22,601 nt of DNA from Nemertoderma westbladi (GCA_032718475.1 JAUCBJ010000686.1:1-22601), one strand, 5' to 3'; shown: positions 1 to 10,709, counted from the stretch's first letter. Numbers and translations are program-made. Notes: generated by a model not told the origin, from the letters alone.

Positions 1-260
1 ACACACCAACATCGCAAATAATGGAGTTATCCTCACCCCCTAATGCGGAGAAGCGGTAAGGAGAGACTAGGGAATAATGCAAGCTTTATTACCTACAATA
101 CCCTTGGAATTGAGCTTACTGCCTTTCCAATTGAAGCGGTCATACGTAATAAGGAATAAGTACGATTTTGTTAAAATTGAGTTAGACACCGATTCTGGTA
201 CATTTTAATGAGCTGCATCCGCGAGTCACGATGGAAAAGATGAATATATTTACTTTAAAA
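1..260. other. Unique flank left of the satellite
   Basis: This is non-repetitive DNA before the 46-bp array. The only open stretch is a 43-codon plus-strand frame at 77-208, starting ATG and ending TAA, with no family resemblance I recognise. It could be part of an exon or chance. The satellite begins abruptly at 261. Confidence 0.5.
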
Positions 261-2422
261 GATACTCCCTTTTAGCATTGAGAATCAAAAGGAGTAAGTG
301 AGTAAGATACTCCCTTTTAGCATTGAGAATCAAAAAGGAGTAAGTGAGTAAGATACTCCCTTTTAGCATTGAGAATCAAAAAGGAGTAAGTGAGTAAGAT
401 ACTCCCTTTTAGCATTGAGAATCAAAAAGGAGTAAGTGAGTAAGATACTCCCTTTTAGCATTGAGAATCAAAAAGGAGTAAGTGAGTAAGATACTCCCTT
501 TTAGCATTGAGAATCAAAAAGGAGTAAGTGAGTAAGATACTCCCTTTTAGCATTGAGAATCAAAAAGGAGTAAGTGAGTAAGATACTCCCTTTTAGCATT
601 GAGAATCAAAAAGGAGTAAGTGAGTAAGATACTCCCTTTTAGCATTGAGAATCAAAAAGGAGTAAGTGAGTAAGATACTCCCTTTTAGCATTGAGAATCA
701 AAAAGGAGTAAGTGAGTAAGATACTCCCTTTTAGCATTGAGAATCAAAAAGGAGTAAGTGAGTAAGATACTCCCTTTTAGCATTGAGAATCAAAAAGGAG
801 TAAGTGAGTAAGATACTCCCTTTTACCATTGAGAATCAAAAAGGAGTAAGTGAGTAAGATACTCCCTTTTAGCATTGAGAATCAAAAAGGAGTAAGTGAG
901 TAAGATACTCCCTTTTAGCATTGAGAATCAAAAAGGAGTAAGTGAGTAAGATACTCCCTTTTAGCATTGAGAATCAAAAAGGAGTAAGTGAGTAAGATAC
1001 TCCCTTTTAGCATTGAGAATCAAAAAGGAGTAAGTGAGTAAGATACTCCCTTTTAGCATTGAGAATCAAAAAGGAGTAAGTGAGTAAGATACTCCCTTTT
1101 AGCATTGAGAATCAAAAAGGAGTAAGTGAGTAAGATACTCCCTTTTAGCATTGAGAATCAAAAAGGAGTAAGTGAGTAAGATACTCCCTTTTAGCATTGA
1201 GGAATCAAAAAGGAGTAAGTGAGTAAGATACTCCCTTTTAGCATTGAGAATCAAAAAGGAGTAAGTGAGTAAGATACTCCCTTTTAGCATTGAGAATCAA
1301 AAAGGAGTAAGTGAGTAAGATACTCCCTTTTAGCATTGAGAATCAAAAAGGAGTAAGTGAGTAAGATACTCCCTTTTAGCATTGAGAATCAAAAAGGAGT
1401 AAGTGAGTAAGATACTCCCTTTTAGCATTGAGAATCAAAAAGGAGTAAGTGAGTAAGATACTCCCTTTTAGCATTGAGAATCAAAAAGGAGTAAGTGAGT
1501 AAGATACTCCCTTTTAGCATTGAGAATCAAAAAGGAGTAAGTGAGTAAGATACTCCCTTTTAGCATTGAGAATCAAAAAGGAGTAAGTGAGTAAGATACT
1601 CCCTTTTAGCATTGAGAATCAAAAAGGAGTAAGTGAGTAAGATACTCCCTTTTAGCATTGAGAATCAAAAAGGAGTAAGTGAGTAAGATACTCCCTTTTA
1701 GCATTGAGAATCAAAAAGGAGTAAGTGAGTAAGATACTCCCTTTTAGCATTGAGAATCAAAAAGGAGTAAGTGAGTAAGATACTCCCTTTTAGCATTGAG
1801 AATCAAAAAGGAGTAAGTGAGTAAGATACTCCCTTTTAGCATTGAGAATCAAAAAGGAGTAAGTGAGTAAGATACTCCCTTTTAGCATTGAGAATCAAAA
1901 AGGAGTAAGTGAGTAAGATACTCCCTTTTAGCATTGAGAATCAAAAAGGAGTAAGTGAGTAAGATACTCCCTTTTAGCATTGAGAATCAAAAAGGAGTAA
2001 GTGAGTAAGATACTCCCTTTTAGCATTGAGAATCAAAAAGGAGTAAGTGAGTAAGATACTCCCTTTTAGCATTGAGAATCAAAAAGGAGTAAGTGAGTAA
2101 GATACTCCCTTTTAGCATTGAGAATCAAAAAGGAGTAAGTGAGTAAGATACTCCCTTTTAGCATTGAGAATCAAAAAGGAGTAAGTGAGTAAGATACTTC
2201 CTTTTAGCATTGAGAATCAAAAAGGAGTAAGTGAGTAAGATACTTCCTTTTAGCATTGAGAATCAAAAAGGAGTAAGTGAGTAAGATACTTCCTTTTAGC
2301 ATTGAGAATCAAAAAGGAGTAAGTGAGTAAGATACTTCCTTTTAGCATTGAGAATCAAAAAGGAGTAAGTGAGTAAGATACTTCCTTTTAGCATTGAGAA
2401 TCAAAAAGGAGTAAGTGAGTAA

Positions 2423-4769
2423 GATACTTCCTTTTAGCATTGAGAATCAAAAAGGAGTAGAGTGAGTAAGATACTCCCTTTTAGCATTGAGAATAAAAAA
2501 GGAGTAAGTGAGTAAGATACTTCCTTTTAGCATTGAGAATCAAAAAGGAGTAAGTGAGTAAGATACACCCTTTTAGCATTGAGAATCAAAAAGGAGTAAG
2601 TGAGTAAGATACTTCCTTTTAGCATTGACAATCAAAAAAGAGTAAGTGAGTAAGATACTTCCTTTTAGCATTGAGAATCAAAAAGGAGTAAGTGAGTAAG
2701 ATACAAACTTTTAGCATTGAGAATCAAAAAGGAGTAAGTGAGTAAGATACTTCCTTTAAGCATTGATAATCAAAAAGGAGTACGTGAGTAAGATACTTCC
2801 TTTTAGCATTGAGAATCAAAAAGGAGAGAGTGAGTAAGATACTCCCTTTTAGCATTGAGAATAAAAAAGGAGTAATTGAGTAAGATACTTCCTTTTAGCA
2901 TTGAGAATCAAAAAGGAGTAAGTGAGTAAGATACACCCTTTTAGCATTGAGAATCAAAAAGGAGTAAGTGAGTAAGATACTTCCTTTTAGCATTGAGAAT
3001 CAAAAAGGAGTAAGTGAGTAAGATACTTCCTTTTAGCATTGAGAATCAAAAAGGAGTAAGTGAGTAAGATACACCCTTTTAGCATTGAGAATCAAAAAGG
3101 AGTAAGTGAGTAAGATACTTCCTTTTAGCATTGAGAATCAAAAAGGAGTAAGTGAGTAAGATACTTCCTTTTAGCATTGAGAATCAAAAAGGAGTAAGTG
3201 AGTAAGATACACCCTTTTAGCATTGAGAATCAAAAAGGAGTAAGTGAGTAAGATACTTCCTTTAAGCATTGAGAATCAAAAAGGAGTACGTGAGTAAGAT
3301 ACTTCCTTTTAGCATTGAGAATCAAAAAGGAGAGAGTGAGTAAGATACTCCCTTTTAGCATTGAGAATAAAAAAGGAGTAATTGAGTAAGATACTTCCTT
3401 TTAGCATTGAGAATCAAAAAGGAGTAAGTGAGTAAGATACACCCTTTTAGCATTGAGAATCAAAAAGGAGTAAGTGAGTAAGATACTTCCTTTTATCATT
3501 AAGAATCAAAAAGGAGTAAGTGAGTAAGATACTTCCTTTTAGCATTGAGAATCAAAAAGGAGTAAGTGAGTAAGATACTTCCTTTTAGCATTGAGAATCA
3601 AAAAGGAGAGAGTGAGTAAGATACTTCATTTTAGCATTGAGAATAAAAAAGGAGTAAGTGAGTAAGATACTTCCTTTAAGCATTGAGAATCAAAAAGGAG
3701 TACGTGAGTAAGATACTTCCTTTTAGCATTGAGAATCAAAAAGGAGAGGGTGAGTAAGATACTCCCTTTTAGCATTGAGAATAAAAAAGGAGTAATTGAG
3801 TAAGATACTTCCTTTTAGCATTGAGAATCAAAAAGGAGTAAGTGAGTAAGATACACCCTTTTAGCATTGAGAATCAAAAAGGAGTAAGTGAGTAAGATAC
3901 TTCCTTTTAGCATTGAGAATCAAAAAGGAGTAAGTGAGTAAGATACTTCCTTTTAGCATTGAGAATCAAAAAGGAGTAAGTGAGTAAGATACTTCCTTTT
4001 AGCATTGAGAATCAAAAAGGAGTAAGTGAGTAAGATACTTCCTTTTAGCATTGAGAATCAAAAAGGAGTAAGTGAGTAAGATACTTCCTTTTAGCATTGA
4101 GAATCAAAAAGGAGAGAGTGAGTAAGATACTTCATTTTAGCATTGAGAATAAAAAAGGAGTAAGTGAGTAAGATACTTCCTTTAAGCATTGAGAATCAAA
4201 AAGGAGTACGTGAGTAAGATACTTCCTTTTAGCATTGAGAATCAAAAAGGAGAGAGTGAGTAAGATACTCCCTTTTAGCATTGAGAATAAAAAAGGAGTA
4301 ATTGAGTAAGATACTTCCTTTTAGCATTGAGAATCAAAAAGGAGTAAGTGAGTAAGATACACCCTTTTAGCATTGAGAATCAAAAAGGAGTAAGTGAGTA
4401 AGATACTTCCTTTTAGCATTGACAATCAAAAAAGAGTAAGTGAGTAAGATACTTCCTTTTAGCATTGAGAATCAAAAAGGAGTAAGTGAGTAAGATACAA
4501 ACTTTTAGCATTGAGAATCAAAAAGGAGTAAGTGAGTAAGATACTTCCTTTAAGCATTGATAATCAAAAAGGAGTACGTGAGTAAGATACTTCCTTTTAG
4601 CATTGAGAATCAAAAAGGAGAGAGTGAGTAAGATACTCCCTTTTAGCATTGAGAATAAAAAAGGAGTAATTGAGTAAGATACTTCCTTTTAGCATTGAGA
4701 ATCAAAAAGGAGTAAGTGAGTAAGATACACCCTTTTAGCATTGAGAATCAAAAAGGAGTAAGTGAGTAA
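2423..4769. repeat. Higher-order repeat zone in the 46-bp satellite
   Basis: A recurring cassette of variant units lies here: TTTAAGCATTG with GTACGTGAG, then GGAGAGAGTGAG, then GAATAAAAAAGGAGTAATTG, then GATACTTCC, then GATACACCC. The GTACGTGAG marker falls at 2781, 3287, 3701, 4207 and 4575, all whole multiples of 46 apart (11, 9, 11 and 8 units). The rare variants GACAATCAAAAAAG (2627 and 4421) and GATACAAAC (2700 and 4494) recur exactly 1794 bp apart, which is 39 units. A block of about 12 units at 2423-2975 therefore matches 4218-4769. Confidence 0.9.
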
Positions 4770-4870
4770 GATACTTCCTTTTATCATTCAGAATGAAAAA
4801 GGAGTAAGTGAGTAAGATACTTCCTTTTAGCATTCAGAATCACAAAGGAGTAAGTGAGTAAGATACTTCC

Positions 4871-5330
4871 TTTTCGGATTGAGAATCAAAAAGGAGTAAG
4901 TGAGTAAGATACTTCCTTTTAACATTCAGAATCAAAAAGGAGTAAGTGAGTAAGATACTTCCTTTTAGCATTCAGAATCAAAAAGGAGTAAGTGAGTAAG
5001 ATACTCCCTTTTCGGATTGAGAATCAAAAAGGAGTAAGTGAGTAAGATACTCCCTTTTAGCATTGAGAATCCAAAAGGAGTAAGTGAGTAAGATACTTCC
5101 TTTTCGGATTGAGAATCAAAAAGGAGTAAGTGAGTAAGATACTTCCTTTTAACATTCAGAATCAAAAAGGAGTAAGTGAGTAAGATACTTCCTTTTAGCA
5201 TTCAGAATCAAAAAGGAGTAAGTGAGTAAGATACTCCCTTTTCGGATTGAGAATCAAAAAGGAGTAAGTGAGTAAGATACTCCCTTTTAGCATTGAGAAT
5301 CCAAAAGGAGTAAGTGAGTAATATACTGCC
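4871..5330. repeat. 230-bp (5-unit) duplication in the satellite
   Basis: Five consecutive variant units occur twice in tandem. The markers CTTTTCGGATTG at about 4870 and 5100, the second TTCGGATTG at about 5010 and 5240, AACATTCAGAATC, and GAATCCAAAAGG are all offset by 230 bp, which is 5 x 46. Confidence 0.9.
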
Positions 5331-6106
5331 TTTTACCATTGAGAATCAAAAAGGAGTAAGTGAGTAAGATACTACCTTTTAGCATTGAGAATCAAAAAGG
5401 AGAAAGTGAGTAAGATACTTCCTTTTAGTATTGAGAATCAAAAAGGAGTAAGTGAGTAAGATACTTCCTTTTAGCATTGAGAATCAAAAAGGAGTAAGTG
5501 AGTAAGATACTTCCTTTTCGCATTGAGAATCAAAAAGGAGTGAGTAAGATACTTCCTTTTAGCATTGAGAATCAAAAAGGAGTAAGTGAGTAAGATAATT
5601 CCTCTTAGCATTGAGAATCAAAAAGGAGAGAGTGAGTAAGATAATTCCTTTTAGCATTGAGAATCAAAAAGGAGTAAGTGAGTAAGATACTTCCTTTTAG
5701 CATTGAGAATCAAAAAGGAGTAAGTGAGTAAGATAATTCCTTTTAGCATTGAGAATCAAAAAGGAGAGAGTGAGTAAGATAATTCCTTTTAGCATTGAGA
5801 ATCAAAAAGGAGAGAGTGAGTAAGATAATTCCTTTTAGCATTGAGAATCAAAAAGGAGTAAGTGAGTAAGATAATTCCTTTTACCATTGAGAATCAAAAA
5901 GGAGTAAGTGAATAAGATACTTCCTTTTAGCATTGAGAATCAAAAAGGAGTAAGTGAGTAAGATACTTCCTTTTAGCATTGAGAATCAAAAAGGAGTAAG
6001 TGAGTAAGATAATTCCTTTTAGCATTGAGAATCAAAAAGGAGAGAGAGAGTAAGATAATTCCTTTTAGCATTGAGAATCAAAAAGGAATAAGTGAGTAAG
6101 ATACTT

Positions 6107-6978
6107 ACTTTTCAACACCTTGCGGGAACTTTCAACACCTAGCGGGAACTTTCAACACCTAGCGGAAACTTTCAACACCTAGCGGAAACTTTCAACACCT
6201 AGCGGGAATTTTCAACACCTAGCGGGAACTTTCAACACCTAGCGGGAACTTTCAACACTTAGCGGGAACTTTCAACACTTAGCGGGAACTTTCAACACTT
6301 AGCGGGAACTTTCAACACCTAGCGGGAACTTTCAATACCTAGCGGGAACTTTCAACACCTAGCGGGAACTTTCAACACCTAGCGGGAACTTTCAACACCT
6401 AGCGGGAACTTTCAACACCAAGCGGGAACTTTCAACACCTAGCGGGAACTTTCAACACCTAGCGGGAACTTTCACCACCTAGCGGGAACTTTCAACACCT
6501 AGCGGGAACTTTCAACACCTAGCGGGAACTTTCAACATCTAGCGGGAACTTTCAACACCTAGCGGGAACTTTCAACGCCTAGCGGGAACTTTCAACACCT
6601 AGCGGGAACTTTCAACACCTAGCGGGAACTTTCAACACCTAGCGGGAACTTTCAACACCTAGCGGGAACTTTCAACACCTAGCGGGAACTTTCAACACCT
6701 AGCGGGAACTTTCAACACCTAGCGGGAACTTTCAACACCTAGCGGGAACTTTCAACACCTAGCGGGAACTTTCAACACTTAGCGGGAACTTTCAACACCT
6801 AGCGGGAACTTTCAACACCTAGCGGGAACTTTCAACACCTAGCGGGAACTTTCAACACCTAGCGGGAACTTTCAACACCTAGCGGGAACTTTCAACACCT
6901 AGCGGGAACTTTCAACACCTAGCGGAAACTTTCAACACCTAGCGGGAACTTTCAACACCTAGCGGGAACTTTCAACGC
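6107..6978. repeat. 20-bp satellite array, about 43 units
   Basis: Tandem copies of AACTTTCAACACCTAGCGGG. The register never slips from 6121 to 6978, so the variation is all substitution with no indels. Examples are CACTT in three adjacent units near 6250-6300, and GCGGAAACT. The array abuts the last partial 46-bp unit with no spacer and decays at TTCAACGCAATC. It is unrelated in sequence to the 46-bp unit. Each unit carries one CpG, which is mostly preserved. Confidence 0.97.
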
Positions 6979-7072
6979 AATCAAAATCAAATCATAATTA
7001 AAGCAAAAAAACGGCACAAATAACAGCTGATTACTCTGAAAAATAAAAATGTAACAGCTGTTTTTAGCTTTT

Positions 7073-7265
7073 TGTTTTGGTTAGAATAACGTGCCTCTGT
7101 AACCAATTATGTTCCTTTAATTTATAATTTAACATTGACGCAAAATAATAGACGCAAAAACCATCTGATTACGAGAAAACTGAAACAGGAAACCTGTGCT
7201 ATTGAATCTCGTTTATTGTTTTGGTTATAATAACGTGCCCATTTTCCTATAATTGAAAATTAACA
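7073..7265. repeat. Diverged direct duplication, offset about 144 bp
   Basis: TGTTTTGGTTAGAATAACGT at 7073 recurs as TGTTTTGGTTATAATAACGT at 7217, and both are followed by similar AT-rich sequence ending near TTAACATT. Between the copies, a GATTACGAGAAAACTG stretch resembles GATTACTCTGAAAAAT just upstream of the first copy. This looks like an old tandem duplication; no coding content is visible. Confidence 0.6.
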
Positions 7266-7370
7266 TTATAAATTCGTCGAGATTTGATTTGCTTTAAGTT
7301 TCCCCCACATTTTCGAGACTTTCGTGGGAATACCAGACTTTCTGCCGTTATATTTCACTTTGCAGTTACC

Positions 7371-7590
7371 CCCATGTGAAGAATACCAGGTTTTCACCAA
7401 AAACACAGGTTACAGAAGGGCTGAATCTAACCAAAACAATAAACGAATTAGTATATGTTCAGGTTATAAGACAGAAATAAGCGCTATAACACACTTAATA
7501 AAGATAAATTTAAAAAATAAAAAATCTTCATATATAAAATTCCAATAAAAAGTCGACCGAAAAGTGAAATCCTGGTATTCTTCGCATGGG
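7371..7590. mobile_element. MITE-like element with 27-bp inverted termini
   Basis: The left end 7371-7397 (CCCATGTGAAGAATACCAGG and on) is matched in reverse complement by 7564-7590 (ending CCTGGTATTCTTCGCATGGG) at 25 of 27 positions, enclosing an AT-rich core of 166 bp. Total size is 220 bp. I see no convincing target-site duplication next to either end and no transposase. A plus-strand frame of about 74 codons crosses it but is low-complexity and probably chance. Most likely this is a non-autonomous DNA transposon or fold-back fragment; its superfamily is not assignable by eye. Confidence 0.6.
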
Positions 7591-8599
7591 CGAGTTTCGT
7601 GCCACTAACTTCTACGATGTTATAAATCTAATTATTAAATATTATTAATTAATACTAACAATAATTATAGTGGTCTTTATAGTCTATATCCCAAGGGTTG
7701 ATATCTACACAGTTAGTGAGTTCTTTATCTAAATGTTCCAATTCAGTTCCACACCTGCACAACAAAATAAATATATCATATTTAAATTATTAGACACGTA
7801 CTTACAATGGACAATATGGACATATGATCAAGTATATACTACATAGCCGTATGTATACATATCATATGTATACATTATATATCATAGGTGAAATTATCGT
7901 TTTGAACAAATAAAACATCTTAAAGATAAAGTAACACCTTCAAGTTAAAATTTCCCATAACTTGATTTACAGTGGGATATTATTAAACATTTTGTAATTT
8001 TCAATAATAAAAAGTTAGTAGCTAGCCGGGACACGATGTACGACAGAGCCAATGCCACGGAGATAGGCAATGTTTTTAATGGGCGTTTTGAAGCGAAGGG
8101 TCTCTCGTGCTTACAACACAGTAAGAACTATTATATTCTATATTGTCTAGTTAGTTAGTTATGTATTGACCGATTTTATTTAGATATACACTAATAAGGA
8201 TATATACTTTTTTTTTACAAATCCTCCTTGCAAATGGTCATCGTTAATAATATAATCAGAATAATATTTAAATGTATATACACCTAAACAGTTAATTACC
8301 CACCACCAGGTTACGTTACCATAGCAACAAACATAAACAATAACAATACACATAAAAAAATTAATTTACTCAGTAGGCCTAGCAGTAAGCATAAATACTC
8401 CATAAGAATAATATATCTTATAATAATGTAGTCAAAATATTATTAATTATTGCTTTACTTCACTGTTCGAAAAATTAGTCTACAGACAAAAATTTCAAAA
8501 TAAATCAAAACAAAATTCCTTTTAAATTTCGATTATTTTAACTCTCTTATTTTGAATAAATTTATTATTTTATAACAGAGGTGGGTGATTTACTTGTTC
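7591..8599. other. AT-rich spacer
   Basis: No gene is visible. The stretch has short AT-rich dyads (ATGTATACAT near 7851 and 7865), GTTAGTTAGTT near 8150, a T-run near 8210, and one TAGGCCTA at 8374. Otherwise I see nothing structured. Confidence 0.6.
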
Positions 8600-8698
8600 G
8601 GTAGTTTACTATGTCGGACAGTATTGGGTCTTTGCTTCTTTTATATTTTGAAGATATAGAGATATTAAGTGGGACGCGGTTGGACAGTGTAAACTACC
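8600..8698. repeat. Short inverted repeat, 16-bp arms
   Basis: GGTAGTTTACTATGTC at 8600-8615 pairs with 8683-8698 at 14 of 16 positions, with a 67-bp intervening segment. It could be a tiny fold-back element or a chance dyad. Confidence 0.45.
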
Positions 8699-8775
8699 AT
8701 ACCAGTTGTAGTTGAACTCTACCAGGTTGATATGCTAATGGTCTTCAATAAGTGTAGATGTAATTAATATACCAA

Positions 8776-9206
8776 GTGTTTAAACGGGATCCCGATCCCG
8801 AAAAAAAGGGATCCCGATCCCGAAAAAACGGGATCCCGTCAAAAAATGTAATCCCGATTCCGATCCCGACTTTTTAGTACTGGGATCCCGAAGAATATAA
8901 AATAGTTAAGTAAATTTGTTGAATATCAGATAAATATTTGCCTTTTTAGTTTTTAGTTTTTATTGACAGTGTTGGTGGGGGGTATAAAAGTTCTATGTAA
9001 ATATGGTAAATTAAAAATATTACTAAATAATATCAGATAAATAGTTCCAGCAGAAGAAAACATAACATTGAGATTATTAACTAGAGACTATTAACATTGA
9101 GGAATTTGATCATAAATTGCAATCCCGATCCCGGAAAACGGGTTCTGGAGAGTGATAATCTCCATCCCGATGCCGGAAATCCCGAAAAGTCTGATGCCGT
9201 TTTACA
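8776..9206. mobile_element. GATCCCG-bordered segment, possible hAT-like non-autonomous element
   Basis: Clusters of GGGATCCCGATCCCG-type motifs sit at both ends (about 8785-8890 and 9120-9185), with AT-rich DNA between. The outer edges are weakly inverted: the left reads GTGTTTAAACGGGATC, and the reverse complement of the right reads GTGTAAAACGGCATC. Dense subterminal motif repeats next to short inverted termini are typical of hAT-type elements, which is where I would look first. No clear 8-bp target duplication is visible (about 4 of 8 positions match) and no transposase is encoded. The right edge abuts the eroded LINE remnant. Confidence 0.4.
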
Positions 9207-9242
9207 CTATAATTCACTATAATCAACCGCGACATGTCTGGT

Positions 9243-9880
9243 GTCGTCAATTAGCATAAGTGAGTGTAATATTATTTAACCAACCGTCGCGACCAACTTC
9301 GTGTATTGCAAGTATGTGGGGATCTACTTGTGCACAGAAGAGAGGGCAACTTGAAGGTTTCCCACGGCCCACTCCTGCCGTGCTCTCAAAAACACATTCG
9401 CCAACACTAATTTGTGTTATTAACATTGTAACAGCCAGAGCTCGTAAATATCTATTTCCACATTCTAATGTAATTATCCTTTCGAATAATTTTTACCTGT
9501 TCACTTTGTCGTACGTACAGTTTGGCGAGAGCCACAACTAGAGAGATTCCTCGGTAGTTAGTTGCGAGAGTTTGGCGAGAGCCGCAACTAGAGAGATTCC
9601 TCGGTAGTTAGTTGCGAGAATTCTCTCATTTTTCTTGAATATTGAAACCATCAGTGAAATCGTCAATTCATAAAGGATAATTTGCACATCCTCTAAAGAT
9701 TGCATTGAAATAAGAGATTACTGCAATTAACCTGTCTCCATTAAATAATTTTAATAAACCTGGAGATATCCCATCAATGCCTTTGTTCGGTTTAAGGGAT
9801 GGGATGGCCTCGAAAACTTCGTTGGGGTTTATGTCTGAATCTAAAACTGGCACATAACATACATACAGTACACGGTGCAA
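9243..9880 (-). pseudogene. Degenerate non-LTR reverse transcriptase fragment (LINE family A)
   Basis: Read on the minus strand, 9880 down to 9668 gives the N-terminal part of a LINE reverse transcriptase: the helper motif LKPNKGIDGISPGLLK, then ISYFNAIFRGCANYP. After a frameshift the next frame continues FKKNERILATNYRGISLV, the RT motif-2 region. A further broken stretch reads GVGRGKPSSCPLFCAQVD and ends TLTYAN, which lines up with the usual GxxQGxPLSPxLFxxxxD and YADD region. The catalytic motif-A region and its aspartate are missing, and the YADD is damaged. A 50-bp tandem duplication (9520-9619) lies within motif 2. It is a different family from the other LINE copies in this window. The first segments are clear; the last 60 codons are a weaker inference. 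It has no intact product. Confidence 0.65.
9520..9619. repeat. 50-bp tandem duplication inside the family A RT remnant
   Basis: Two copies, 9520-9569 and 9570-9619, differ at one or two bases. Each begins GTTTGGCGAGAGCC. On the minus strand they encode LATNYRGISLVAALAKL, so the duplication repeats part of the RT motif 2 and breaks the frame, because 50 is not divisible by three. Confidence 0.92.
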
Positions 9881-10089
9881 GAAAGTACTATCTCGGACGA
9901 GTTCATCGAATTCTTTTGGATTGTAAGGAGAGCAACTCGCGGAAGTGCTCTACGAAAGACTCATTGTCATCAGACTACAGTATTGTAGGCCTATGATGAT
10001 ATATGTAAGCCGACCACTTGCGACTTACTGTCAGTTCACTGGATCGAATATTCCCCTGGAGAGGGATTAATTTTTATTGCGTCCAGTCT

Positions 10090-10111
10090 CCCCCCCCCCC
10101 CCCCCCCCCCC
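10090..10111. repeat. Poly-C run, 22 bases
   Basis: An uninterrupted C homopolymer lies between GTCCAGTCT and TATCTG. Its exact length is likely to be unreliable in any assembly. Confidence 0.95.
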
Positions 10112-10685
10112 TATCTGTAGAGGGAGTTCCAGCATGTTACACTAACACTGGTATTCCTATAATTCCAATAATTAATTTCAATTTCCTTTTCGATTTTGAT
10201 GAAGAACGAGCAACAAATCTACATAGACTGGCCTACTATAGTATTATAGCTGTCTATTCCGATTCTATCAGCCGTGGATTACAATGGAATACAATTGTGG
10301 TAATTATAAAAATGAATTGAACATGTTTATTGCAACTTTGTCTGGGTTATTTTCTTCATGGAGCACAGCATAAGTGATTAACCGGTAACAGATCAATAGA
10401 AACTTCAATCCTTTTAGTTCCAGTCAGGCCTACTCTAGGCAACAAAACAGATTCATTGAATTGCATCCTATTGATAGTATATAATGCAGAGGATGTAACT
10501 TGTTGTTGATGAGACAGAAACGTCAATCTCTTCCTGCAATTATTAGTTTGATATATACGGGTAAGCAGTATTGTAAGCAGTAACTTGTAACTTGTAAGCA
10601 GTATTATTAGGAGTTGCGATAAAAACAGTTTTCTTAGAACGTTAGGCCATAGGGATTTATAACGTCTGAAGACTTATTTCCAATG

Positions 10686-10709
10686 CCCCCCCCCCCCCCC
10701 CCCCCCCCC
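10686..10709. repeat. Poly-C run, 24 bases
   Basis: A second uninterrupted C homopolymer, on the same strand as the first, between CCAATG and TTTAAG. Confidence 0.95.

Larger units (their letters stand above)
261..6107. repeat. 46-bp satellite array, about 127 units
   Basis: Head-to-tail copies of a 46-bp unit beginning GATACTCCCTTTTAGCATTG and ending GGAGTAAGTGAGTAA. Adding up unit starts gives 42 units from 261 to 2192 that are almost identical (one 45 bp, one 47 bp, one with TTACCATT). Six units with GATACTTCC follow to 2469, then about 79 more diverged units to 6099 and a partial unit. Length is tightly kept: the only other length changes I found are one 47-bp unit near 2423-2469 and one 42-bp unit near 5520-5560. 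Variants such as GATACACCC, GTACGTGAG, GGAGAGAGTGAG and GAATAAAAAAGG recur in fixed order, showing multi-unit duplications. Because 46 is not a multiple of three, short minus-strand frames in the array are periodic artefacts and not genes. This is ordinary satellite behaviour (unequal exchange); any centromeric, heterochromatic or other role cannot be read from the sequence. Confidence 0.97.

Noticed and set aside
77-208. 43-codon ATG frame at the left edge
   Set aside because: Short, with no recognised similarity; it could be an exon fragment but nothing in the sequence decides it.
1099-1290. Minus-strand frame of 63 codons in the satellite, and a similar 78-codon one at 4965-5201
   Set aside because: They repeat the same peptide only because three 46-bp units restore the frame. 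No start context, domain or codon signal supports a gene.
261-6978. CRISPR array
   Set aside because: Repeats are contiguous with no unique spacers, and the genome is clearly eukaryotic.
6107-6978. NF-kappa-B-like GGGAACTTTC sites in the 20-bp array
   Set aside because: The match to the consensus is incomplete and occurs only as a by-product of the tandem unit.
7324-7548. Plus-strand frame of about 74 codons
   Set aside because: It runs through the left terminus of the MITE-like element and is low in complexity toward its end.
9260-9541. Plus-strand frame of 93 codons
   Set aside because: It is the shadow of the minus-strand RT remnant, which explains the same bases better.
10018-10320. 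Plus-strand frame with a proline run
   Set aside because: The proline run comes from the poly-C homopolymer; the rest shows no domain.
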